64,000 nt of DNA, taken from the NCBI RefSeq assembly GCF_014648695.1, contig NZ_BMRP01000010.1:168274-232273 (forward strand), in the 5' to 3' direction. A program made the position numbers and the translations under genes. Below the pieces are notes generated by a model that searched no databases, had not been told where the DNA came from, and worked only from the letters and a program-made list of their open reading frames with translations. The DNA comes from Streptomyces albospinus (lineage in GTDB: Bacteria > Actinomycetota > Actinomycetes > Streptomycetales > Streptomycetaceae). This document shows positions 36,931 through 45,293 of this stretch, piece after piece. Position 1 is the first letter of the stretch. Each line of letters starts with the position of its first letter.

Positions 36931-37257
36931 TCAGAGGATGCCGAGTGCCGTATCCGGCCGGCAGAGCGCGCACGCCTCCAGGCCCTCGGCGAGGGCGCGC
37001 ATCGCCTGGTCCCGCGAGACCGGACGGGTGCGTTTGTCGTGCTGCGGCAGCCCCCGACGCGCACCGTGCTGGGTTGACCATCGCCGCCGAGGCTCAGCTG
37101 CACGCCCCGGTCCGGCGGCGGGGGAGGCCTGTACCGCTGCTGTTCTGCGGCCAGCTGCTCGGCTGCGGCGATCTGCTGCCGGACGCGGTAGAGGGCGAGC
37201 TACAGCCACGTTTCCAGGATGCGGAGGAGGCCCGCAGCCAGCGGTAAATCATTCGCG
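36931..37257 (-). pseudogene. DUF6233 protein, nonsense and frameshift
   Basis: The minus strand carries the parts of a DUF6233 protein in different frames: LLRILETWL, then TAG, then YRVRQQIAAAEQLAAEQQR, VHVGGC-like VRVGG, a frameshift, and KRTRPVSRDQAMRALAEGLE with CALCRPDTALGIL. At least one stop and one indel inactivate it. The family is common and uncharacterised in Streptomyces. Confidence 0.65.
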
Positions 37258-37420
37258 CGTTCGAATTTAGCTCTGTGTGAACTTTGGCACGGTCGGTAGG
37301 CGTGTGTCCTGTGCCGGCGGAGGTCGAGCGGGTGCCATCCACGTTTGCGCGCCTGGGGCACTTGCTCATGATGCGGCTCATCGAAGGGCGGCGGGTTGGT
37401 CCGGACGGCGTGAGGCATGT

Positions 37421-37972
37421 TCACAGACGCTCCAGCCACTCGGTGTACCACGCGCGAAAACCGGGGCTCACTGGGACGAAGCCGCCCCAGTCCGGGTCGA
37501 GCTGCCAGACCTCACCCGCTCGCGGGCCGTTCAGGATCAGCCGGATGTAGATGCCGCAGCCCTCTTCGGCCAGCATGAGCGTGCCCCGGGTCAGCCCGTC
37601 GGCCGGTGCGTCGATGCGGCCGGGCAGGGGTTCGGCGAGACGGAACGGCTCGGTGAGTCGGCCCGGCAGTCGGTCCTCTTCCCACTCGTCGTCCACCGCC
37701 CACCCCTCGTCGGCCTCTACGCGGGGGACGGTCAACGGCATCAACCCGTGACCGGGACCGGCGGGGCCATTGCCCACCTGCACGACGAAGGACCGGTACT
37801 CCGCCGGCAGGCCGATGCCGTGAGCTTCCTCGAATGCCTTGATCTCCGCCTCCGGCAGCGCAGGCGCCAGCTCGTACCGGTGCGTGTCCGCCCCGAAGCG
37901 CTTCAGCATCGGGTCCCCTGCTGCCATCTGCCGTATCCGAACGCGTACAGCGCCCGCGTCCCAGATCTCCAT
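37421..37972 (-). CDS. SMI1/KNR4 (SUKH) family protein
   Basis: 183 residues. LPEAEIKAFEEAHGIGLPAEYRSF-type text (cut here to its core, EAEIKAFEEAHGIGLPAEYR) and the following GNGPAGPGHGLMPL are the SUKH hallmark, with the closing GEVWQLDPDWGGFVPV. SUKH proteins are often immunity proteins against contact-dependent toxins. No toxin gene is adjacent, so this may be an orphan immunity gene. Confidence 0.9.
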   Translation of the reverse strand: MEIWDAGAVRVRIRQMAAGDPMLKRFGADTHRYELAPALPEAEIKAFEEAHGIGLPAEYRSFVVQVGNGPAGPGHGLMPLTVPRVEADEGWAVDDEWEEDRLPGRLTEPFRLAEPLPGRIDAPADGLTRGTLMLAEEGCGIYIRLILNGPRAGEVWQLDPDWGGFVPVSPGFRAWYTEWLERL

Positions 37973-38021
37973 CCACCGACCGTACCAACGACATCGGCGC
38001 CCAATTCCCTACGCTTTCGCG

Positions 38022-38733
38022 CTACATGGCCCTGCTCTCGTGCCGCTGCGGCCAGGCGGTGTGCAGCCCTGCGCAACGCTCGGGGGCTGCGGTCGTATGG
38101 CTCGGCTGTGCCGCCGAGGCGGCCGGTGTCTGCTCGTCGTGCTTGCGGAGCATCCCCATTACGGTGGCGGGTGAGGGGTGTTGGCCCATCTTCTTGCACG
38201 TGGTGATGGCGAGGCGGCTGGTGATGTCGCGCAGGCTCAGCTCCTGATCGCGCAGGTGAAGGGCCGTGGAGAGCATGTCGTCGTCGGTGACGCCCGCACC
38301 GCCGATGGTCTTGCCGCGCTTGCGGGCGGACTCGTGGCCTTCCAGGGCGCGCTCACGGATGTATTCGCGTTCCCTACCGGACCAGGCGGCTGGGGCGGTG
38401 GACGCGACTCCGGAGGGGGCGTGCGCGCCATGGAGCGCACCGGTGGGGAGCTCCAGGCGGAGGCCGCTCGCCTTCAACTCCTCGGCTCGGGTGGCTAGTT
38501 CAATGCCGCGGCCGAGCCGTTTGTGCTCGTGGACGACGAGCGTGACGCGCACCCCGGAGGCGCGCAGTGCGCCGGCAAGGGCGACGGCCTTGTCCAGTTC
38601 GGGGCGCTGGGTGGCGCGGGTGGAGGTCTTCTCGGAGAAGATCCGGGTGACCCCGGCTTTGCAGAGCGCGTCGGGTGGGGAGTCGAGGGACTGTCGGGCG
38701 GGTGGATGTGCGTGCATCCCCAAGGCGGTCGTG
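38022..38733 (-). pseudogene. Serine recombinase, frameshifted at the catalytic motif
   Basis: About 235 codons of a resolvase/invertase family protein: RQSLDSPPDALCKAGVTRIF, STRATQRPELDKAV, VVHEHKRLGRGIELA, EREYIRERALEGHESARKRG, and a C-terminal helix-turn-helix. The catalytic Ser segment (ARTST) lies in another frame just upstream, separated by an apparent one-base insertion in a C-run near 38720. The upstream start is lost. Its tail resembles the fragment at 8.7 kb. Confidence 0.75.
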
Positions 38734-38948
38734 CCCGACGGGCTCGGCGCAGGTGGACACCGGCCAGACACGCCATTCCACGCGCATGAAGTCGTCGCTC
38801 ACGAGCCGAGACGGTTTCTTGAGGGTGTTTCAGGCGTCCAGTTGTCCGCGACAACTCATGAATCACGATGGCCGAAGGTGGACTGCCGAGTGACCGCGCG
38901 TTCCACAGGCGAACGCCTAGGAAACACAGCCCGCCCGACAACAGTCCG

Positions 38949-39671
38949 CTACCAGGGCCTCTGTACGGCGAACTCGTTGCCGTCGGGGTCGAGCAGCAGC
39001 ACCCTGTCGCTGTCGCTCTGGCCGATGTCGGTGCGCGTCGCGCCGAGCGAGATCAGGCGGTCGACCTCCGCCTCCCAGTCGCCGTCGTCGGGGAGCGCCA
39101 GCTCGAAGTACAGCCTGTTCGTGCCCGTCTTCGGCGCCACCGGAGGACCACCCCACGTGATCTTCGTACCGCCGTTCGGCGATTGGATCGCGGTCTCCTG
39201 GTCTTGGTCCCAGACCAGCGGCCACCGCAGCGCCTCGCTCCAGAAGTAACCGACCTCCTGCGTACCGTCGCAGGCCAGCGCTCCGATGAAGCCGGTGTCG
39301 GCGAGGAACTTGTTGCCCGCCCTGATGACGCAGAACTCGTTGCCGTCCGGATCGGCGAGCACTACATGTCCCTCTTCGGGGAGTTGGCCCACGTCGATGT
39401 GCTTCCCGCCGAACTCCAGCGCCCTGGCCACCGTCTGCTGCTGATCCTCCGGGGAGGCGCTCGTCAGGTCGAAGTGCGCCCGGTTCTGGCCGATCTTCGG
39501 CTCCTGGCTCGGCAGGAAACGGATGCGGAACCCGGCGGTATCAGGGGGCAGGATGGCGACGTCATCGTCCGGACCCTCGGCCAACTCCCAGCCCAGGACC
39601 CCGGACCAGAAGCGCGCTAGGTCCGACGGCCGGGTCGCATTGAAGCAGATCGCGAACAGTTGACTGGTCAT
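38949..39671 (-). CDS. Two-domain VOC protein
   Basis: 240 residues with two VOC units: FAICFNATRPSDLARFWSGV to VLADPDGNEFCVI, and FIGALACDGTQEVGYFWSEA to LLDPDGNEFAVQRPW. Both DPDGNEF motifs are intact. Members of this type often bind small drugs or act as glyoxalases. It is monocistronic. Confidence 0.9.
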   Translation of the reverse strand: MTSQLFAICFNATRPSDLARFWSGVLGWELAEGPDDDVAILPPDTAGFRIRFLPSQEPKIGQNRAHFDLTSASPEDQQQTVARALEFGGKHIDVGQLPEEGHVVLADPDGNEFCVIRAGNKFLADTGFIGALACDGTQEVGYFWSEALRWPLVWDQDQETAIQSPNGGTKITWGGPPVAPKTGTNRLYFELALPDDGDWEAEVDRLISLGATRTDIGQSDSDRVLLLDPDGNEFAVQRPW

Positions 39672-39904
39672 ACCCCGTGCATCTCCGATCCGCTAGTCAG
39701 TCGATACGGCGCCTGACGCTCCCGATGGGCGCAGCCTAGGAGGGTCCGTGCAGCACCCGCATCCGAGTTTCCGTCGCGGGGGAGCCCGGTCCCCCGCAAG
39801 CTGACGATCGTGCGGAACGGCACCGTCGTCCACGGCATCGGTTGAACCGGCCTGTCACGCCGGGGGCGGCAGTCGGTTCGCCCTCGGGGTGCGCGGCCCG
39901 GGCA

Positions 39905-40037
39905 GGGCGGCGCCACCGAGCTGGTCCTCTTGTCCGCCTGCGACTTCAGCGGCGCGCCGGTCGCCCGCATCCACCTGCCCGTCCGGGTTCCGCTCGGCCT
40001 GCACGGCACCTGGATCCCCGACGCGCCCCGGCGGTGA
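39905..40037 (+). pseudogene. Carotenoid oxygenase C-terminal fragment
   Basis: About 43 codons reading GGATELVLLSACDFSGAPVA, then RIHLPVRVPLGLHGTWIPDA and a stop. This is the characteristic end of carotenoid cleavage oxygenases (…PVARVHLPVRVPxGFHGxW). The rest of the gene is not present. Confidence 0.65.
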
Positions 40038-40560
40038 CGCCCCGCAGGCTCGCATGTCTTATCCCTCCCCGACCTCCCCGACCTCCCTGACCTCGCCGAA
40101 CCTGCCGTCGTCTCACGGCGTCGCGGAGGGGCGGGTGGCCGCGAACTGGGCGGCGACGTAGTGGAGTTGCCACTCGGCGCGACAGCAGGTGCCGGTGCCT
40201 TCGCCCGTGACGGTCACTCGTCCATTCGACCTCGCGATCGTCGATATCAACAAGGTCCGTGGCGGCGGAGTTCGGTGCCCAGGGCATCCGCGCGGACAGA
40301 CATGAGTGCCCACTCCCCGCGTCCGTGGAGAATCGGACAACGAGCCGGACGGCACCTTCACCACCGCTGCTCCGCTGCTGGTGCCGCCGTGCCTGCTCCG
40401 GTGCCACGGCGCAGGCTCCGGCTCATGCCCTCGCGTATGCGCCGGTGCCGACGTCGCATGCGCCGGAGGGTCCCCCCGTCCGGCGGGCGGACGGCCTTGT
40501 TGGCGCCGCCCCACCACCCTTGGAATGGAGGGACGAAAGCACTGCGAGAGGAGCCGTGGA
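40038..40560. other. Gap of 520 bp without a recognisable gene
   Basis: The only protein-like trace is AAEFGAQGIRA near 40260, reminiscent of a short-chain dehydrogenase, too short to call. The promoter of the following oxygenase gene should be in the last 100 bp. Confidence 0.4.
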
Positions 40561-41265
40561 GTGATCAACACGTCCGAGACCCTGGCTGTGCAGACCATCG
40601 AGCACTTCCTCACTCCCGAGGAGACCGCCCAGGTCACCAAGATCATGGACGAGCACCTCGCCATGACCGGCTGGGTCCCGGCCCGGCCCGCCGAGGGCCT
40701 GACACCGCCCGGGAGCGTGCAGGAGCTTCTCGACGGCGCGATCGAGCGGGCCATGCCGGCCCTGCACCGTGCGTTCCCATCGGCCTTGTGGGTCGACCCG
40801 TGGCTCTATTACGACCTCAAACCCGGGGACATGATCCGCGTGCATGTGCACGGCCTGGGCGGTCCGGACGAGCAGCTCGTGCGGCTGGCCCGCGTGGTGT
40901 TCAACCTCCAGGACGCCGAAGAGGGAGGTGAGTTCTACCTCGACACCAGTTCCTGCGACGAGTTGTGGAGCGACCGCCGGGCAGGGCCGGACGGGACCTT
41001 TGCGCCCGGAACACGCTTCACGCACGAGATCACGGCCCGCTCAGGCCCGGTCGACCTGAACACCATCGCCGCCACCCGGTGGCTGTGCCAGCCCCCGCCC
41101 GGCACCACGCTGGTGTACGGGGCCCAGCTGATCCACGGAGTCACCCCCGTCGTCGCCGGCAGGGTACGCAAGCTCATCACCAACCTCTGTGCCGGGCCGA
41201 CCGTTGGCTTTGAGGGCGGAGAGGCCGTGGTCGAGCATGCCCACGGCGGATTCGGCGACCAATAG
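40561..41265 (+). CDS. 2-oxoglutarate/Fe(II) oxygenase-like protein
   Basis: 234 residues. The pattern fits prolyl-4-hydroxylase-like oxygenases: PWLYYDLKPGDMIRVHVHG (metal-binding His region near 95), FNLQDAEEGGEFYLDTSS, and QLIHGVTPVVAGRVRKLITN (second metal His and the Arg/Lys that binds 2-oxoglutarate, near 188-200). The His-x-Asp spacing is not textbook, so the call is by overall layout. The GTG at 40561 has AGGAG about 10 nt upstream. Downstream lies a broken ATP-grasp gene, perhaps part of the same lost pathway. Confidence 0.66.
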   Translation: MINTSETLAVQTIEHFLTPEETAQVTKIMDEHLAMTGWVPARPAEGLTPPGSVQELLDGAIERAMPALHRAFPSALWVDPWLYYDLKPGDMIRVHVHGLGGPDEQLVRLARVVFNLQDAEEGGEFYLDTSSCDELWSDRRAGPDGTFAPGTRFTHEITARSGPVDLNTIAATRWLCQPPPGTTLVYGAQLIHGVTPVVAGRVRKLITNLCAGPTVGFEGGEAVVEHAHGGFGDQ

Positions 41266-41395
41266 CAGCACCCCGGACGGCAGCCCGCACAGCCAGGCCC
41301 CGGCGGCGGCAGCCCGGTCCGGGGTGGCGGCGAGCACCGCGCGGTGGACGCCGGAGGTGTACGGCCCCGGTAGCCGGTGTCGGCGGTGAAGGCCG

Positions 41396-41915
41396 TCAGT
41401 GTCGTGCCTTCCGGCGGGTCCGGCAGCCGGGTGCCGTTCGGTTCGGTACGAGGACCTCAAGCGCCGCACGCAGGGCGCGAGATGATCGGAGCAGGCGGCC
41501 GTGCAGTACGGCCTGGGCGTGTGCGCGGTGCGGCTCGATATCCGTGCTCGTCCAGCTCATGTTGGACGCACCGCCGAAGCGCGCGTTGATCTCGATGAGG
41601 TTCAGCCGTCCTCACCGGGGGATCGCGAAGTCGATCTGCCGGGGTCCCGCCGGCCGGGAGGCGGTCACGATGTCACGTACGACGGCGGCCAGCGCGGACC
41701 TGGTGTCCCCGGGCAGTGCGGCGGGCGGCATCCGGGCCCGCCGCCCGGGCGCGCCCTCGCGGTCCAGAGTGCCGAGCCGGGCCACGGGCCAGGCTGCGGT
41801 GCCGGAGGGAAGCGTGAGGAGTTCGAGAACATCTGGCTGAGGACGAAGCGGCATGACGCAAAAGGCCAGGTCAAGAGCGGTTCGGGAGGGGTCTGCTACC
41901 TCTACTTCCCGGCTA
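41396..41915 (-). pseudogene. ATP-grasp ligase C-terminal part with internal stop
   Basis: In one frame the minus strand reads ALAAVVRDIVTASRPAGPRQ, IDFAIPR, TGA (41614-41612), then GRLNLIEINARFGGASNMSW. The NLIEINARFGG motif is the metal-binding end of ATP-grasp ligases. The stop falls between two conserved strands. The upstream part is cut off by the IS5-type element at 41920. Confidence 0.75.
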
Positions 41916-41919
41916 AGGC

Positions 41920-42763
41920 GTCGTCTCATTTGGGCTGGTCGGTAGTCTGGGCTCGTGCTGATCGTGGAACGCTTGGTGCCGGACGAGCTGTACGACCTGT
42001 TCCAGCGGGTGGTGCCGCCCGCCCCGTCACGGCCGCAGGGCGGGGGTCGACGCCGGTATGGTGACCGTGAGGTCCTCGCGGCGATCATCTTTGTGGCCAC
42101 GACGGGTTGCACCTGGCGGCAGTTGCCGCCGGTCTTCGGTCCGTCGGGGCCGACCGTGCACCGGCGCTTCACCGAGTGGACCGCTGCCCGGGTCTGGGCC
42201 AAGCTCCACCGCGTCGTCCTCGACGAACTGGGATCGCGCGGGGACCTGGACTGGTCGCGCTGCGCCATCGACTCGGTGAACATGCGGGCCCTGAAAGGGG
42301 GGAGCTGACAGGTCCGAATCCTGTCGACCGGGGCGAGAAGGGCTCGAAGATCCACTTGATCAGCGAGCGGACCGGTTTGCCCCTGTCCATCGGCATCTCC
42401 GGCGCGAACCTGCACGACAGCCAGGCACTCAAGCCGCTCGTCCGGGGCATCCCGCCGATCCGCTCGCGCCGCGGGCCGCGCCGACGACGGCCCGCCAAGC
42501 TGCATGCGGACAAGGGGTACGACTACGACGACCTGCGTCGATGGCTCCGCGGGCGAGGCATCCGGCACCGCATTGCCCGCAGAGGCATCGAGTCCTCCAC
42601 CCGACTGGGCCGGCACCGCTGGACGATCGAGCGCACGATGTCCTGGCTCGCCGGCTGCCGCCGCCTGCACCGCCGCTATGAGCGCAAGGCCGAACACTTC
42701 CTCGCCTTCACTGCCATCGCCTGCACCCTCATCCGCTACCGCAGACTCACCAAATGAGACGAC
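41920..42763 (+). mobile_element. Complete IS5-type insertion sequence
   Basis: Perfect 14-bp terminal inverted repeats (GTCGTCTCATTTGG at 41920-41933, complement at 42750-42763) bound a two-frame transposase gene. The repeats continue imperfectly for about 7 nt outward, so the exact ends and the target duplication are not resolved. The length of about 844 bp fits the IS427 subgroup. It lies between an ATP-grasp relic and the start of an interrupted secreted-protein gene. Confidence 0.88.
41955..42757 (+). CDS. IS5-type transposase made by frameshifting
   Basis: The first frame (GTG at 41955 to TGA at 42306) encodes the helix-turn-helix and first catalytic Asp (CAIDSVNMRAL). The second frame (to 42757) encodes LTGPNPVDRGEKGSKIHLI, the second Asp (LHADKGYD) and the Glu (TIERTMSWL). 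A one-base backward shift on AAAGGGGGG (42291-42299) joins them into one DDE enzyme, as in other members of the IS427 subgroup. All catalytic residues are present, so it may be active. Confidence 0.85.
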
Positions 42764-42780
42764 TTCTGAGGGAGACCTTG

Positions 42781-42806
42781 ATGAACCGCCGACACGCTCC
42801 CCTGTG
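42781..42806 (+). pseudogene. 5' end of secreted-protein gene, split by element
   Basis: GGGAGA, then ATG-AAC-CGC-CGA-CAC-GCT-CCC-C, after which the 4.5 kb element begins and TGA follows at once. Joining it to the 3' part at 47312 gives an in-frame signal peptide (MNRRHAPRRHIAAVLTALAL...). Confidence 0.75.
42798..42802. repeat. Target-site duplication, left copy (TCCCC)
   Basis: TCCCC directly precedes the left terminal repeat, and the same five bases follow the right terminal repeat at 47307-47311. Confidence 0.78.
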
Positions 42807-42828
42807 ACTGAGCGCTTCGGTTGGCGAG
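42803..42828. repeat. Left terminal inverted repeat
   Basis: It begins TGTGACTGAGCGCTTC and matches the complement of 47281-47306 at 25 of 26 positions. A diverged direct copy of its inner 20 bp follows immediately (42829-42848, 16 of 20 identical). Confidence 0.85.
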
Positions 42829-43066
42829 TGAGTGCTTCAGTCGGCGGGCTGGACCTTCGGCATCGATGGCGACTGCGAGCCAGTCGGCGTACTTGGCCAG
42901 GGCTGCGCCGAGGAGGGTGAAGCACCGCGAGACGCCAGGCTTCACCACGAGCCGGGTCGAAGCCGGCGACCGGGTTTCGTGGGGATCGCAATCCTCCGCG
43001 CGTGAGACTGTGACGCAGCTCACGGTAGATGCAAAACCTGCGCGCCGCATCGGGCGTCTGGCTGGT

Positions 43067-43627
43067 GTGAGATCACGCAGGAGAGCACTGGACGAGCTGG
43101 ACGAGGAACGCCTCGTCCGGCTGGTGGCGAGAGGTGACCGCGGGGCGTTCGACGAGTTGTACCGGCGCACGTCGCCGTGGCTGGCGGTGCGGTTGCGCCG
43201 CCGCTGCGCGGACGAGCAGATCGTCGCCGAGGTCATGCAGGAGACCTATCTGGCGGTGTGGCGTGCGGCTGGCGCGTTCGCCGGGAGCGCGGTCGGCGGG
43301 ACGGCCGTCGGGTGGCTGTGGACGATCGCGGCGCGCCGCCTCGTCGACGCGTTCCGGCGCCGTGCCCACCACGCCGAACCGCCGGTCGCCGCCGCCGAGC
43401 GGGCGGTGGTGCCCGCGGCGGAGGAAGAGGCACTTGCCGGGACCGTCGGCGGCGACGTCGGCGACGCCCTGCGGCGACTGGCGCCGGAACTCCGCGAGGT
43501 ACTGCAGGCCACGGTGCTCGACGGGCTCTCCATCCGGGAGACCGCCGTCCTGCTCAGACTGCCCGAAGGCACGGTCAAGACCCGCGCCCGCCGGGCCCGG
43601 ATCGCGATGCGGGAGGCGCTGACATGA
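43067..43627 (+). CDS. ECF RNA polymerase sigma factor
   Basis: 186 residues. Region 2 lies at about 14-85 (LVRLVARGDRGAFDELYRRT; VMQETYLAVWRAAG; GWLWTIAARRLVDAFRRR), region 4 at about 130-185 (ELREVLQATVLDGLSIRETA; LPEGTVKTRARRARIAMREA). The GTG at 43067 gives the family-like start VRSRRRALDELDEERL. The stop overlaps the anti-sigma start (ATGA). It probably directs its own operon. Confidence 0.9.
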   Translation: MRSRRRALDELDEERLVRLVARGDRGAFDELYRRTSPWLAVRLRRRCADEQIVAEVMQETYLAVWRAAGAFAGSAVGGTAVGWLWTIAARRLVDAFRRRAHHAEPPVAAAERAVVPAAEEEALAGTVGGDVGDALRRLAPELREVLQATVLDGLSIRETAVLLRLPEGTVKTRARRARIAMREALT

Positions 43628-44451
43628 GCGGGGAACACGCGTCGAGGCAGTTGATCGACGACTACGCACGTGGTGACGCGACGATGGCCGCGGACACGGT
43701 ATGGGCGTTGGAGGCTCATCTGGAGACGTGCGCGCCGTGCCGGAGCCACCTGGCGGCCTGTGTGGCCACCGAGGCGCCCGGCATCGCCGCGCTCCTCGAC
43801 ACCGTCCGGGCCGGTCTGGAACCGCAGTTGGACGCGGCTGTCAGGGCGCCCTCGCGGCGAGTGCGCCCGAGGTGGGTGGCGGCCTGGCTGACGCCGGCCA
43901 TGGCCCCGTGGTTGGTCATGACCGTCGTCGTCACCTTGATGGCGCTGCTGCTGGACGCGGTCGCGTCGCCGTCGTTCTTCGGCGACATCTCTCCCGTGTT
44001 GGCGATCGCGCCCGTGCTGCCGCTGTGCGGTGTCGCCGCATCGTGGTCGAGCGGCCTGGACCCGGCGCACGAACTGACGGCCTCGACCGCCCGAGCCGGC
44101 CTGCCCCTGCTCCTCAGGCGCACCACGGCGGTTCTCGTGGTGGTCCTGCCCGGGCTCCTGGTGGGGGGATGGCTGACCGGAACCATGACGGCCGCGCAGT
44201 GGCTGCTGCCCTCCCTGGCCTTCACCTCCACCGCCCTGGCGCTGGGCAGCGTGGTCGGCGTGACCCGCGCCGCCACCGGGCTGGCCGTCGCGTGGGGCGT
44301 CCTCGTCGTGGTACCCGCGTCGGTCACCGGCCACGTCCCCCTTGTCCTGCGGCTTGTCCTCCAGACCGACCAACTGCCCGTGTGGGGGCTGCTTCTCGCG
44401 CTCGGCATCGGCGCCGTGATCGCCCGCAGAAACGCGTACTCAACGCTGTGA
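43624..44451 (+). CDS. Zinc-finger anti-sigma factor with membrane domain
   Basis: 275 residues. The N-terminal anti-sigma zinc finger shows the HxxxCxxC pattern (HLETCAPCRSHLAAC near 32-46). The rest is membranous with about six helices (95-270). It should hold the sigma factor at the membrane until a cell-envelope or ligand signal arrives. It is coupled to the sigma gene by a 4-nt overlap. Confidence 0.9.
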   Translation: MSGEHASRQLIDDYARGDATMAADTVWALEAHLETCAPCRSHLAACVATEAPGIAALLDTVRAGLEPQLDAAVRAPSRRVRPRWVAAWLTPAMAPWLVMTVVVTLMALLLDAVASPSFFGDISPVLAIAPVLPLCGVAASWSSGLDPAHELTASTARAGLPLLLRRTTAVLVVVLPGLLVGGWLTGTMTAAQWLLPSLAFTSTALALGSVVGVTRAATGLAVAWGVLVVVPASVTGHVPLVLRLVLQTDQLPVWGLLLALGIGAVIARRNAYSTL

Positions 44452-44483
44452 AACCATCGTCGACCCTCGAAAGGGACCACCGC

Positions 44484-45293
44484 ATGACGCCCACCACGAG
44501 CGCGGCCGACACCGCGCCGAACACCTACGCCTGGGAGATCCGGGCCGGCGGCCTGAGAGTACGCGTCGGACGCAAGAAGATGGCCGTCGACGGGCTCGAC
44601 CTCTCCCTGGGCACCGGCACCCACGGCCTCCTGGGGCCCAACGGAGCGGGAAAGACCACCCTGATCCGGACGCTGGCCACCGTACTGCGCCCCACCGAGG
44701 GCGAACTGGAGCTGCTCGGCACCTCTGTGGGCGCGATGGTCGACCACCGGGCCCTGCGTCGCCGGATCGGCTACCTGCCGCAGGACTTCGGCTACTACAA
44801 GCGCTTCACGGTGCGTGAGTTCGTCGAGTACATGGCCTGGTTGAAAGAGGTCCCGAAGCCGCACGTCCCCGCGGCTGTCCAGCGGGCCGTGGAACGGGTG
44901 GGCCTGGCCGACCGCGCCGACCATCGGATGAAGACCCTGTCCGGCGGCATGGTGCGGCGGGCCGGCATCGCCCAGGCCATCGTCAACGACCCCGCGGTGC
45001 TGCTGCTGGACGAGCCGACGGTCGGCTTGGACCCGGCGCAGCGACTGCGCTTCCGCGAGCTGCTCCAGGAACTGGGCCGCGACACCTGTGTGGTCGTCTC
45101 CACCCACCTCGTCGAGGACGTCGCGGCCGCCTGCTCCGACGTGGTGCTCTTCGCCGACGGCCGCCTCGTCTTCCAGGGCACGCCGGACGACCTGGCCGCG
45201 GCGGGCAGCCCCGACCACCCGGGCGACAGCCCCCTGGAGCGCGGCTACTCGGCGCTGCTCCAGGGCTCCGGCCGGCAGGGAGGCACCTGGTGA
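44484..45293 (+). CDS. ABC transporter ATP-binding protein
   Basis: 269 residues with all ATPase motifs: Walker A GPNGAGKTT near 52, signature LSGGMVRRAGIAQA near 153, Walker B VLLLDEPTVGLD near 172, and the switch His in VVSTHLVED near 205. The type is that of drug or peptide exporters. It starts 32 nt after the anti-sigma gene and its stop overlaps the permease start (GTGA). Confidence 0.93.
   Translation: MTPTTSAADTAPNTYAWEIRAGGLRVRVGRKKMAVDGLDLSLGTGTHGLLGPNGAGKTTLIRTLATVLRPTEGELELLGTSVGAMVDHRALRRRIGYLPQDFGYYKRFTVREFVEYMAWLKEVPKPHVPAAVQRAVERVGLADRADHRMKTLSGGMVRRAGIAQAIVNDPAVLLLDEPTVGLDPAQRLRFRELLQELGRDTCVVVSTHLVEDVAAACSDVVLFADGRLVFQGTPDDLAAAGSPDHPGDSPLERGYSALLQGSGRQGGTW

Noticed and set aside
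40250-40300. Short-chain dehydrogenase trace (AAEFGAQGIRA)
   Set aside because: About 12 residues only; no second motif to support a relic.
42815-42970. Named transposase inside the cargo element
   Set aside because: The minus-strand stretch has good codon use but no catalytic motif I can place, so I list it only as a possible scrap.
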